The position numbers and the translations under genes are program-made. A stretch of 64,000 bases of DNA from Cryptomeria japonica (Eukaryota > Streptophyta > Pinopsida > Cupressales > Cupressaceae), in NCBI RefSeq assembly GCF_030272615.1, contig NC_081412.1, forward strand, positions 38,136,911-38,200,910. The letters are read 5' to 3'. The notes below the pieces were generated by a model, which ran no database searches, had not been told where the DNA came from, and saw only the letters and a list, made by a program, of their open reading frames with translations. Positions 44,808 through 57,260 of this stretch are shown here, one piece after another (the stretch's first letter is position 1; every line of letters begins with the position of its first letter).

Positions 44808-47800
44808 ATGAGATCAAATCAATGCAGGAAGAGGCAAAGGAAGGTTCTGACTACTGAGGAGATTGCAACAAATAGGGAGAAGAAGGCAATGCATCAATGA
44901 GAGAGAAGATCAAGAATGAGACAAGGAGCTTCAAGTTCCACAATCATTTCAGAAGAGGAGAACATCAATGAGACCATAAATGCTGATGAAGGAAATACAA
45001 TAGAACCATTTAATTCAGGTGCATCTTCTAATCCATTATTGGATACATGTATGTCTTCACAACCCTATGTTTTTTCTCATGAAGAAATTGGTGATATGAT
45101 AGAAGCAGGTTACTTATTAAATGAAATGCCAATTGAAAATCAAACCCCAAATGAAATTAGAACTCAAGTTGAAATTGAAATTGAAATCCAAATTGAAACC
45201 CCAAATGAAACTAGATCTCAACTTGAAACTGAAATTGAAACTGAACTTGAAACTCCAAATGAAATTGAAAATCCACCCACAACTAAAACCAATAATGTGT
45301 ATGTAGACATGGAAACACCAATTGAAAATGAAACATGTTTGAATGATAATCAAACGAATGAAAATTTTGAAATTAAAAGTGATGTACTAGACAACCTTCC
45401 TGGCTTGGTTTCATGGAGATAGATTAGGACACATGCAAATAGATTGTTTAGACATTTTTTTTATAATACGAAATTTGGATTTCAATGTCAATTAATGGTA
45501 CAACTAGTTAAAATGACTAAAATGCGAAAAGTGATGAAGAAGTTAGGCTTTTATGTCAAACCCAAGAAGAAGGACGAGTCTTTAAAACAAGTTGTATGGA
45601 CTGCTGCTAGCGCCTTTGATACAATTGGAAAGAAAAGTCTTTCTAAAGATAAAAATGCGGCACAACGGGCAATAACAACTTTAGTAAGCCAAACAACTTC
45701 TAATAAAATAATGATGAGTAACATAAGTGGATATCTTAATATTCATCGCAAAACTTTGTCAAGAGCTATAAAAAGAAGAGTTAATTTTGAAAGTGATCCG
45801 ACAAACAAATTGTGGACTTTTAGTGGTAGACTACCAAGGTTTGATATGAAACTTACTGGTGAAGTCAAAAATTTGATCAAAAAATTCTGGCATGATAATA
45901 CGAGAGTATCACCTAATGTTAGAGATGTTCTTAAATTAAGAGTTGGGTCAAAAATTTGTGATCCACATCCAAAAAACCTATTGGACATGACTCAAATTGA
46001 ATTTTACAAAAAAATTTTGGATGATAAGGTGTTGACTATTACCATTTGTCAAAGGTCTTTTGAAAAGTGTAACCCTTGGTATGTTTGAATTAACAAGGAA
46101 AGAGTCACATGTTGTTGCAAAACTCATGTTCAATTTCGCTACCATTATGATGTATTTCGATATATACGTGTTACCATGCATAGTAATGGAATGTTCCAAG
46201 AATGTGGTATAAATATACCACCTAAAACTATAAATGAGTTTATATCAAGTTTGTTTTGCAACCCACTAAATGAGCAAAAATTTCTTTTCAATGCATGTGT
46301 TTCTGGTGTATGTGATATATGTGGCAATCTTGCATTGTTGGATGAATGTTTGCATGAAAATATTTCAAATGATTTTGGACAACAATTAGTTGATGTTAAA
46401 AGATTTAAAACTATTGAGTATCCACTGAAGGATGGAAAGGTTGGAAAACGATGTGATCTAATCACTGAAAAAGTTAGTGTTCATGCATTTATGAATGAAT
46501 TTAAGAGTAACATCATACCTAAATATGTTAAACACACTCAAAATGCTAGATGGCTCGATGGTCAGTTTTGAATATGTAAGGATACATTTCATGTTGGTAG
46601 TATACTTTCGGTTGTTAACTTTGCAGAGAACTACATGCTTGCACTGCAAGATGGGGTCCAATCACAATACTACAATTCAGTGCAAGTATCGATTTTTGTC
46701 CATATTGTCTATAGGCATGCACCAGATAGTACAAAAGAGGATCACAAAATTTTGAGAGAGTACCATTTCTATATGAGTGATAATAAATTACACTCATCTA
46801 AGTTTGTCCAGTATTGCTTCAAGACATTTTTTCAGAATTTGAGGGAGAGAGAAATCCAGATGACGCAATATCTAATATGGCCTGATAATTGCATAGGGCA
46901 ATTCAAGAATGCTAGAATTTTTTATTGGTTGAGTAGGATTCATAAGAAAACTAATATCGAACACATGTGGAGTTTTTTTTAGGCTGGACATAGGAAAGGA
47001 GAACATGATGATGCTGGTGCATGTGTTAAGAAAGCCCTTTGCAGAGAGCAACTCAAATTCGAGGAAAAGGCTAAATTTAAAAATGCAAGTGCAATTGTGG
47101 ATTGGTGTAGTGCAAATTTATCCATAGGATCAAGTCAGAACTCTACAATTAGACGTTTCTTCTGGCTAGTTAAAAAGGAGAATATCCTTCCAAGATATGA
47201 TTGTGATACAATCAATGGGTCAGCTAGATGGCATTCATTTAAGAGTTCTAATTCTAGCACTTGGACTATATGGACTAGAGAGCTTGCATGTTTTTATCAA
47301 TTTTGTGTTGCAGATGAATGTGAAGAATGTGAGAATACGGAATGGGTCGAAGAATGGCAACACAAATCCTTAACACCTAGTGAGACACAATATGAAGATG
47401 TTAGAATAAATGAAGACCCAGATCATGCATTTGCATCAGAAGATTATGATCGCGTTTCAAACCTCATACAACTTGGTAATTTAATTCAATTTCTTGTTTA
47501 TAACTTTAAATTATATATTTATATGTATTGTCATATAATTTATGATTGTATTTGAATTGTAAATTCTAACAATTTTTATTTCTACATGTACTTAAATTTG
47601 TTTTCTATGGCATGTGTATGTTGTTGTTGCACTTGAGGATAATGATGAGTAGGTTGAGTATTGGCTAGCTAGATGTGTAGAACTTAAGAAAAAGTTGATA
47701 TGTTATCAAGTAGATGATGATGGTTTTCAGTATCTAGTTGGGTCTACTGTGGTAATTGGCACATGGCTACGCAAATACTTAACAAGAAGGAATGACTTAC

Positions 47801-47996
47801 CAGCTTATGGAGACTACCAATCAAAAAAAGAAGATTATACACTATTCTCATTTAATGGTGGCAACAAACATCAAATTAGAAAGATACAAAGGTAGACCCG
47901 CTAATAAGGTATTGTGGACACTTTCAGTAGAAGAGCATGAGGCAATCATAGATGCATTGCAAAATAGAGAGGATGGAAATGGTACATTAGGTTGAA
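44808..47996 (+). pseudogene. Transposase-like gene of an unnamed DDE-type family, decayed
   Basis: One frame runs from the ATG at 44808 to about 47473 with five stops (TGA 44898, TAG 45420, TGA 46086, TGA 46569, TAG 46980) and no frameshift; a second segment follows an apparent intron (donor CTTG|GTAATT near 47475) and ends about 47996, with one TAG (47650) and one frameshift (about 47850). Order: basic start; acidic Glu/Asn repeats (44930-45400); helical DNA-binding-like part (LNIHRKTLSRAIKRR); SPNVRDVLKLRVG and LDMTQIEFYKK; VTCCCKTHVQFRYHYDVF; YMSDNK; WPDNCIGQFKNARIFYWL; GHRKGEHDDAGACVKK; ARWHSF; C-terminal EYWLARCVELKK and GTWLRKYL. The FKN and GHGKGEHDGAG motifs with spaced Asp residues recall uncharacterised proteins of plants and animals thought to be RNase H-fold transposases. 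The conserved GHGKGEHDGAG here reads GHRKGEHDDAG. Confidence 0.65.
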
Positions 47997-49438
47997 TCAA
48001 ATTTATATGCATGTAAGTTTGTGTTACTTGTGTGAACTCTTTTATATTTAATCATGATAATTGTTTTTCTTTGTCCCTTTAACATTGTATTTGTCTACAT
48101 TTGATACAATTTTATTGTAATCTCTTCATAGATTAATTGTAAGTTCAAAGATAGAATTATGTCTAAAATAGAATTATCAGTTCAAAGATAAGGTTTATTC
48201 GTAGTCATATAAGAACTATCACTATTCCTTGTACCATTCCTCATTATCATTGTATGACAACTCTATATTTATAGTGTGATTTTTTATTTTACTACCATTC
48301 TATTGCCTCCTATCTCTCACTCTCTTTAGCCATCCTCCATTCTATCCATGCTTTTCATACCACTACTATCCGCACTTATAAACCTTCAATACACTAGTAA
48401 AGTAGTGTGGTCAATTTAAGAGGAAAGTGGATACTATGTAGCTCTTACTCTATTACACATTTTGCATTCGATGTTGTTACACACTCATTGCCCAATGGCT
48501 TTATTATAGATATATAAATGAATTATATTATGGAAAAGGAGGTCACAATGTTCACCTACCATCTTTCAATGATAAATGTATAGATATTGCATATGAAGAT
48601 AAATTCTAACCTAAATTACTTTCATGAACTCTATGGACTATACTCTTGAATGCTTCTAATCCTTAGCTCTTATATTTCTATCCATTATTTTGATGAGTTA
48701 GCTATCATTTTCTTACAATAAGCATGCATCAATATGGGCTTAGAAATAACTAACTAATTTTACTAAATATTTTTGGAGACATAATGAGTCAAATAATGAC
48801 TATAGCATTAGCTTCTCAATATCTATGTGGTAGGATTTAGGTGTACAGGTAAGAAATATTGAACTCTAACTATTTGAATGTAATAGTTGGAATAGTAGGG
48901 CTTCCTTTACTTATTCCAACCCTTCAAAATGTCAAAAGAGTTATGCATTTCAAAAAGAAATTGACAAGAAATAATCTATGTCTACTTCCAATCAAATGTC
49001 TGTGACATCTATTTTGTATCACTCAAACATCAAGGGCTAGGAAATTTACAAAGCTTAGCAAATCATTGAATAATGTTCTTCAAACCTTCCTAATAATTTG
49101 GTTAGCCTTAATTCCATCAATCTATTGGATTCCTCTATGAAATTAATTTATAATTAATAATCCTTTTATAATTTTCATATCAAATTTATATGCATGTAAG
49201 TTTGTGTTACTTGTGTGAACTCTTTTAAATTTGATCATGATAATTGTTTTTCTTTGTCCCTTTAACATTGTATTTGTCTACATTTGATACAATTTTGGTT
49301 TCATAAACAACATTGTATTAGTTATCTTCTTCTTAATGTTATTTTGTGCACATTGTAATTGTGTTACAATTGAATTCTAATTTTTTATGATAAATTTATT
49401 TTATCATAATCTCTTCATAGATTAATTGTAAGTTCTTG
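47997..49438. repeat. Direct repeats flanking a 1-kb segment after the transposase-like gene
   Basis: CAAATTTATATGCATGTAAG and about 100 bp following it (47999-48120) recur at 49183-49300. The final CTCTTCATAGATTAATTGTA matches at 48121-48143 and 49410-49438. The second copy has about 110 bp more in the middle, so the first carries an internal deletion. The intervening 48144-49180 has no coding content. Confidence 0.85.
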
Positions 49439-49544
49439 GTTTTATTATTATTTTAAGAATATGATGTTATTGTAAATTGGGATAATTATTTTATTGAATT
49501 ATAAAATGTTGCACTATAAGATGATCAATCACAATGTTCAAATA

Positions 49545-49890
49545 TAAAGTCATAAATAGATCACATAACAAGTCATAAATAAAAAGTCCTATATATAATC
49601 ACATAGCAATTCTTGATGACATAATAACAAGTCTTGAAAAAATAATAATAAGGAAATGACATTAAAACAAGTCCAAATAACATAATAACAAAACAACATC
49701 ACATATATAATCACTAGAGTGCGCCAAATCACATAACAAGACCTGATATCATAATAGCAACGAAATGACATAATAAAATGTCCTATATATAATCACATAA
49801 CAACAAGTCCTATATATAATCACATAATAACAAGTCCTAGGATAACATAACAAGTGTCATCATAAAAAGTCCATAATACAATAACATGAC
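49545..49890. repeat. Degenerate minisatellite of CACATAACAAGTCCTATATATAAT units
   Basis: Roughly a dozen diverged, unevenly spaced copies of a 20-30-bp unit, with AAGTCCTATATATAATCACA clearest at 49585, 49780 and 49805. Confidence 0.75.
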
Positions 49891-49913
49891 ATGATCTAAA
49901 ATATATAATCTAA

Positions 49914-50106
49914 GAACTCGCTTGCATCTCATTTGCAGTCCTCTTCACTCCATGTGAAGGTGGCTGAGATGAATCATCCTATTGCACATGGTCCTGAGAT
50001 GCACCATCCTATGTGTGTGCAGCATCAGTATCTCTACCCTCCTTTGTAGTATCAGTGTCTCCACCCTCCTATGCAATATTAGTGTCTCCACCCTCCTATA
50101 CATTAT
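49914..50106 (-). pseudogene. C-terminal fragment of an ORF with EGGDT repeats
   Basis: On the minus strand the codons read EGGDTNIA, EGGDTDTT, KEGRDTDAAHT, DGASQDHV, DSSQPPSHGVKRTANEMQAS and a stop at about 49914. TAG codons sit exactly where the repeat would have Gln (before EGG twice, before DGA and before DDS). The three 30-bp DNA repeats (50021-50106) encode the EGGDT units. The protein family is unknown. Confidence 0.45.
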
Positions 50107-51189
50107 TAAAATATTTTACATGAGAAAAATATTTAACATGATAGGAAGTTACTTGCATGGTTAGATTGGGTGAATGGGCAATATTTTCTTGTGTCAGCTT
50201 GCTCCAAGTTTTCACATGAAAATGCTTAGGAGAGGTATATAAGCAAGGTATCCTCCCTGATTTTGAGAGAGCACAAAAATAGCTTGCTGATATAGATACA
50301 AAAGGAGACACCAAAAAGACAACTCAATTCCAAGAGCATGAGATCAAACATTAGGGCATTGAAGATTAGGAGTAATTTGTAAATCAATACATTTGTGATG
50401 ACACCTATGATCTTCTATTCATAAATTCAACTATATTCGAGTCAACATCAATGTATCTTCATGAGCATTTCAACATCAAGAATGTCTATGAAGGTATCAT
50501 ATCAATTATTTTCAGACCTAGAGTTGCTTTGAGATTATTGTAGATTTATCTTTATCATATCAAGCTTATCATTTGTCTCCAAACCTCATTTAGAGTCTAA
50601 TCTCATATCATATCATACCATATAGTTGCTTCCACATTCTAGAATTTGCATTGCATCCTAATCTTGAGTCTCATACATTGTCATATAGCTAATCCTAGGT
50701 CAAAGATCAAAAGTACAATGACATATGCCTGTTAAGATGAGCACAAGAAAGAAGATAAATGGAATGAGAAGGAGATTTTTTTTTGGATAAAAACCTTAAT
50801 GATGAAGAACACATTAATGTTGAGGATTAGGAAGAACACAAATTGAAGCTGATGATGAAAAGGTAACCCAAGACATGTAGAGGAAGCACTTCATGATCAT
50901 AGATTCACTACACTATTTAAACAAGTTGTGAAATGTAACCCACAACATTATTTCAAAGCCTTTGTTAATGAAGGAATCAAAATAGCTTATATTTTTGACA
51001 TATCATGTTACTCACGCTAAATGTTAAATTTGTTGAATCAAGTGTGTCTAAAAATACTAAGACAAACAATTATGACCTGTTTATTTACAACCAGGTTGCA
51101 AACGTTTTACAAAGACACCAGATCCAACACCTACAAATGATCCTATTTTGGATGAACCTATATCATTAAGACAAGAGTTAGACACTCAA
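50107..51189. other. Intergenic DNA, nothing recognised
   Basis: No recognisable coding segments; probably the leader of the downstream gag relic in its right part. Confidence 0.35.
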
Positions 51190-53990
51190 GAACAATAAGA
51201 CATCATCTCACAAGTTTTCTATCGAGGATATATGTCCCTATCCTTTTGATCTAAGTATTCCAATGCTACATTGTCCTAGTCATTGGGAGATACCAAAACT
51301 TGATAAATATAGAGGAAAATGGGATCCTAAGGATCACTTGAGAGAATTTTTTGTCACTACTTTAGAATTTGTCATTTATGAAACATACCTTATGATATTA
51401 TTCCCTCATAGTCTTGGAGGATGGGCTAAGAAACGGATTTCACAACTATCACCAACTATTAAGTCTTTTGAAGAATTGGCTGATAAATTTATTTCACATT
51501 ATACTTATAACTGTGAATATGAAGTGACCATGACGAACCTCTTTACCACCAAACAAAAACAAGGATAATTCTTTGTCTCATTTTTAAAAAGATGGAGACA
51601 GTTGACCAAAAGAGCACCTTACAACATTCCTAACAAACAACATCTTGATCTTTTTTATTGAAATCTAGACAAGGACACTGGAAAAGAACTTTGCCTTAAA
51701 TGTTTAGACTCCTTTGATGAAGTAATAAAAATGGGATTTCAAAATTTTGAACAAACCCTTATTGATGATGGCACTATCAAGATAAATAATGATAGAGATT
51801 ACAAGAAAAACTCAAATTCAAATGACACAACACCCTTTTAGGCTAAAAACAAGAATGTGGTTAATGATGGAGTTGTTGATGTGAAATCTACTAAAACCTC
51901 ACCACTCATTTATAACCTTAAAGGTTCATTTTCAGACAAGGGAAAAGAAAAAAAAGAGCTATCCTAAATGAAAATTTACACCATTAGGACAACCACTTGA
52001 ATTGGTATTGAAAGTGTAGTATTAATTTTTGCAAGAACTAAAGGCTCGTAATAGGGAATTTTTTTGTCACATATTATAGTTGGAGTTGATTTAATTGGCT
52101 TGTGCGCATAATGTGGAAGCATAATTAAGGCATCAAAATGTTTAGAAAAAAGCCTCAAATAAAAGCTATCTCATTAAACCTGAGTTATAGGCATACGCAC
52201 AAAATGGGTGTGTCGGACTCATGGCCTTAGAAACTTCAAAGCAAAGGCAATTGTCAATATGAAATTAAACCCCTTATAACACTATCAAAAATAAGAGAGT
52301 ATAATCCACAAGTCAAAACCCCATGTTTGAATGATAATCACTTTTGTGTGTATCATAGACACAATGGATATAAAAATGATAGTTGCAATCGAATCTAAAA
52401 TGTGATACAAGATCTTATTGATAAGAGAAAAATTGCAATTGATGGACACACCCCTTTTGGTAAATATGATTGTGAGATGTTCAAAAATCCCTTCCCTAAG
52501 CATGGAAAGGATAAAGGGAAAGCCATTAAATTTGGTGATGGTGTAAATTATACCCATGCTCAATATTACTATGTCATAACTTACATCAATGAGGTAGATA
52601 ATCATGTAAATACTTTCATTATAAAAGGCAAAGAACTTGAATGCAATGTCACCACACATAGAGGCACAGTTACCCTTCGAGTTCCTAATTCTAAACCTAC
52701 TACACCAACTTTGAGATATAACCTTATAGAACATTGAGGCACGACACCCACACAAAGTTCTATACTTGAGATTCTACACTTATCTCTTGAGCATAAAGCT
52801 ATCCTTGAAAAGCACTTTCTAATGCTACTATACCTACTAACCTACATGTAGATCAATTCCAAGCTATGATAGGACATATAGCCTCCCCTCACAATCTCAC
52901 TTTCACAAAAATTGACGATTCATCCATGCAACAACCTTATAATGTGCCCTTACATATTAATTTTTTTATACATAAAATTAAGATCAAGCCAACTTTGATA
53001 GATGGAGAAGTGGGTGTTAATATTTGTACTTTGAAAGTAAACACTAAATTAGGGTTCTCTAAGAATGCAGTGGATCCAGAAAAGAAAATCACCATCAAAG
53101 CTTATGATGAAGAGGAACGTTCATCTAAAGGATGAATTACATTACCAATTAAGGTTGGTCCTATGGTTAAGGATGTGGTTTTCCAAGTCCTCAATCTCCC
53201 TTTGACTTACAATATCGTTCTTGGAAGACCATGGATAAATGCAATGCAATTTGTTCCCTCTGCATACCATCAACATATAAAATTCCGTCACAATGGTACA
53301 AAAATAACTATACCATGAGATACAAATCCTTTTATGTATTCACAATTCCTAAGATTAAATTCACGATTACAAGGAATTGTGAAGCAGCCCCTTCTCAAGC
53401 ATATGTTTATCCTAAATATTTGAAAGCATCCACTTCTAAATCTAATGAGACTTTAAGGTCAAAATACAAGTAAAGGAATACAAGGTGGGAGAGTATTCCA
53501 TGAGTTGTGCACTTTGCATTGGAAAGTTACCATTGTCTTCTCGAAATTATGACAAACCACACATGATAGAAACCACATTAGATATTATCACTATGGTCTA
53601 TAAATTACCAACCAGTTTTACAAAATGGGAAGCACTCTATGATAAAATGAAAAAGAAGATCTCCTTGACTAGATATATAAAGATGAGAACACAGAAAAAG
53701 GATAGACTAAGAAACCAGACGTTAAAATAGAAATTAAATAATATGGAAAAATAATAGAGACAATGAAAAGGTATGGATATGATGATCACAATCCTCTTGG
53801 TCTAGAAAAGAAAGGTACACTTAAACCGATACAACATAATGGTGGAAGTAGACCTTCTGGCTTAGGCTATGACATGTAGATTGGTAATACCTTAAGTACT
53901 AAGTGCAATTCAAGTGATGCAAGAGAGTCCTCTAACACAACATGGGTTGAAGACGAGGGTACCATTGATGACATTGATGATTAAATTGTT
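51190..53990 (+). pseudogene. Ty3/gypsy gag-protease relic without reverse transcriptase
   Basis: The retrotransposon gag domain is readable from IPKLDKYRGKWDPKDHLREF (about 51290) through LFPHSLGGWAKKRISQLSP and LADKFISHYTYN to a frame break near 51568, then FLKRWRQLTKRAPYNIP. After a divergent stretch (52300-52740) comes a retroviral-type protease region with LIDGEVGVNICTL (about 52998), where the active-site Asp is present but the usual glycine after it is altered, and LGRPW (about 53222). Near 53760-53880 YGYDDHNPLGL and GGSRPSGLGYD resemble a G-patch. No RT, RNase H or integrase follows before 55622. It resembles non-chromovirus gypsy elements (Athila/Tat-like layout). Broken by many stops and frameshifts. 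Confidence 0.7.
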
Positions 53991-55617
53991 GGCATTTATG
54001 AGTATGAAGGGTTATTTATATTGAACATCTGGCAGGATTGAGATGGGGAGTGAATCATTTTGGAAATTCAAAAACAATTATTAATCAACTTATTTAACAA
54101 CATCGCTCAGTCATCAACACCAAAAGATGATTCAGAACTTCTTTTTACCTTGCAAAAATGAAGTGATTTTCTTTTTAACCTTTGCAAGAAAAAAGTGAGA
54201 TCCTTTTTAAAGCACCAAAAAAAGATGAAGTTATTTTTACCTTGTGCAACACAAAAAATTGAAAAAGTAAAGTAAAACCCTAATCTAACTCCATTAGACC
54301 TGCATGAAACATTAGCACCTACAAAACATTTTTGAAAGATTAGTCGAGATTGTGGGCTTACAAGCCTAAAATTTTCTTTTGTGTTACAAAGATTGGCTCT
54401 ATGTCTATGACAAATGTGCTAAAACGTATAGAAAATATGCCAATATAACAACTATATGCACTACAATATTGATTAAAAATACTAACAAAAATGTCAAATA
54501 CACTACAAAAATGACCTTATATGTGCTAGGAGCATTGTCAAAAGTGATAGAAGTATTGTCAATTGCACTAGAAGAGCTTTCAAATGCACCACAAGTTGTG
54601 CCAAATGCACTGGAAAATCCTACGTTCTAGGCCTGTGTGAAAATTTGTAACAAAATGTTAAAATCATGGGTTTGGGCCCCATGGTGGGTGCCAAAAATGT
54701 ATGCCTAAAAGGTGGTTGTCAATCAATTAACAGTAGAATAATAAACATATCAATGAAACATTATATGTAAAGGATCTAATAAATAAAACAAGTTAAATAA
54801 AGAATCCTTCCAAGACATTCCATTGTCCTGTATCTCCAAGGATTCTTCAAGTCATGGCTGCTCTCAGATCATTGAGCAACTGACCTTTAGAATGAAAACC
54901 TAAAGAAGGATTGATGAGTTGATAATGATCTATATTCTAATGCAACTAAGATCTATATAGATTATAACAAAGCTTGTTATGATGTAGATTTTATGCTATG
55001 ATAATGAATTACTATGCTAACATGATATATGCTATGCTAATGATAACAATGCTTCTAAATGCTTCAACTTATGATAGAGACAAAGAGAGACAAAATCTAG
55101 ATTCTAAGATTGAAACTTGGTTACCTTTGATAATGAAGGGATGAGTCCTATTTATAGAAGAAATGGGAATTTGAGATTGAATTATCTTAACATGGGCTAG
55201 GATTGCATGAACCTCAATTAGTGTGATACTTTCAATCCAATCCTATGTTGACAAGTGTCAACATGAGAAGGCTTGAGAGGAGAGAGAATGGGAATTAAAT
55301 GCCTAAAGAGACATAATGGTTACCCTAGGGGATTTGGTTAGGGTTAGTTTTGTGGATAAATCTTTTATCCAAGGGTTAAACTCTTGTACAAGGGTTAAAG
55401 GATAACCATGGTCAAAGAAATGAATACTTGAAGAGAATTCAGTGTTAGATGAATGGTTAAGTTAGAGAAAAAGTCTCAAACCCAAGGTCAAAGATGAGTA
55501 GACCTTAAAGGCTTAGGAAGACTTTGGAGGTTAACTTGTGGAAGGGAGAAAGGCTTTAATGCATTGAGAAGTGACTCCTTCTTAATCCTTAGTTTAGAAA
55601 TGTGCAAATGTTTAGGA
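53991..55617. other. Non-coding flank, host site of the gypsy insertion
   Basis: No recognisable genes. The GTGGGTGCCAAAAATGTATG near 54690 may belong to an older LTR element. The flank continues after the gypsy element at 63365. Confidence 0.4.
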
Positions 55618-55622
55618 GGGGG
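55618..55622. other. Target-site duplication GGGGG, left
   Basis: Five G before the 5' LTR TGGTGCAGG; matched by five G after the 3' LTR (63360-63364). As a homopolymer it is weaker evidence than a mixed TSD. Confidence 0.65.
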
Positions 55623-57181
55623 TGGTGCAGGAGCACCCTTCTAAGGTCTTCCTCCTTTTGGTTTTTGTTGGTGTTTTGCTTCTTTAAGAAGCCATTGTAA
55701 ATGTAATAAGAGCCATGAGCTCATTGGTCTTATTTAGGTCCTAGTTTAGGTCCTAGTTTCTCAAGTCTTGGTTGAGGTTTCTTGTGGAGGAGAGGGTATG
55801 TGTGCCATTGATGAGTTTGGGGTCCTTTTAGCATGGTGGTTTCCATAGGGTAGCCCAATGTAGGCCTAGGAGTCAAGAAAAGAAACATTGCAAAAGTTGC
55901 TCAAAAGTTGCAAAAAGTTGCATGACAACTCTTCAAAGTTGTCAAGCAACTTTTCCACCTAATAGGTCAAAAACCTTAGTTTAGCATGGAGAACCCTAAT
56001 TTTGGCACCTAGGCCAAGGAAAGGATACTATATATTGTTACAAACCCTAAAATGAGGGGTTGGATGTTAGTTTTTGTATGGCCCAAGAAAAGAGACCTTG
56101 ACTGTGACTGTAATTTTGTTGCCAGTCGGTTCAAATGAAGCATCAGAGAGTGATAATGGATTGTTTTGTAGAATAAACTATGTTGAGAGCTTTGTGTTGT
56201 GTTTACTCTTCCATTTTGAGAAATTAGTTTTGTTGTGTTGTGCAGGTTTTGAGTCCTTTGTAAATATTTTGTAAAACACTCTTTCACTATCCAGTTTTGG
56301 ACTGTTTTGTGTCAATGGGTTGACAACTCCTATCCCCATTGTGGAATCACCATGAAACCATGGGGAATAGAAGTGAAAACCCTGTACATTACCTCAAAGC
56401 AAGCAAGGCCCTTGAAGATGTAGGGAAGCCATCCAAAGACCCACTCCTAGGTGAGACTGGACAATACCCGGCTAGGAAAGGTTAAGGTTGCAGAGGTCCA
56501 TGAGAGCAAGGAAGGTTAGAGGAGGATGCACCCTTTGGAGGAGTTGTAGAGGGGTGTGTGGAGAACTATTGGTGAGAAGGAGGAGCTTCCACCAATCCAG
56601 ACAAGGTGGTAAAAACACCAAACCATCACTGTGACCCTAGCAGGCCTAAAAAAACCCTCTTAAAAAACCCTTAAAAACCCCAAAATTCACCTAGGGTAGT
56701 GTACAGACACTTGGAGGCCCAAAACCTAGGAAGTTTCACAAGTTGGGTCATCGTTTGCAAGAGAGATCCCTAAAAGTCTAGAATGGAGGCCTAATTGGGC
56801 TCATTCCTTGTAGCCCTATTTTGTAGGAAAGAAGCAAAATATTGAGATCGATAACAAATAGGAAGGTCTAAACCCCTTGGGGGAACATGAATGGATGGAA
56901 AACCATGTCTAAGACCTGTCCTATCCTTGCTAGGACCTAAGAAGGTGTAGGACAAGCCAAACCCTTATTAGCCTCAATAAGGGTTCTTTTGAATCTCATG
57001 AGTAGGTGAGACCTTAGGAGAAGTATTACAAGTTGTTGGTGAGTGGATTGGGAAAGGTCAGGGGATTCCACAAGAAAGGGAAGTCCTAGAGACCCTAGGG
57101 TGTGGTTAGAACACCCGGTGATCCAAGGAAAGCATCAAAGAGCATAGACTAGGCTAGTCTACCCCATACCCATTCCCATCA
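55623..57181 (+). repeat. 5' LTR of the chromovirus
   Basis: 1,559 bp, TGGTGCAGGAGCACC ... CATTCCCATCA. Differs from the 3' LTR by scattered substitutions and several indels: an 18-20-bp block at 55695, a 12-bp tandem duplication of TAGTTTAGGTCC, about 27 bp at 56265, and lack of about 40 bp present at 62865-62910. Confidence 0.95.
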
Positions 57182-57184
57182 GAT

Positions 57185-57196
57185 TGGTATCAGAGC
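57185..57196 (+). other. Primer-binding site of the chromovirus
   Basis: TGGTATCAGAGC, a perfect initiator-Met-tRNA complement, three bases after the LTR end. Confidence 0.93.
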
Positions 57197-57260
57197 TAGT
57201 TAAAGATTTGGTGGACCGTGCGTGTCTCTATATTCTAGTGAATCAGTAGGGGAGAACATA

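Noticed and set aside
45117-45353. Minus-strand frame rich in Phe and Asn
   Set aside because: It is the antisense of the Glu/Asn-repeat part of the transposase-like gene.
56009-56287. Open frames in both LTRs (near 56074 and 62237)
   Set aside because: The same stretch occurs in each LTR and has no domain content; it is LTR sequence, not a gene.
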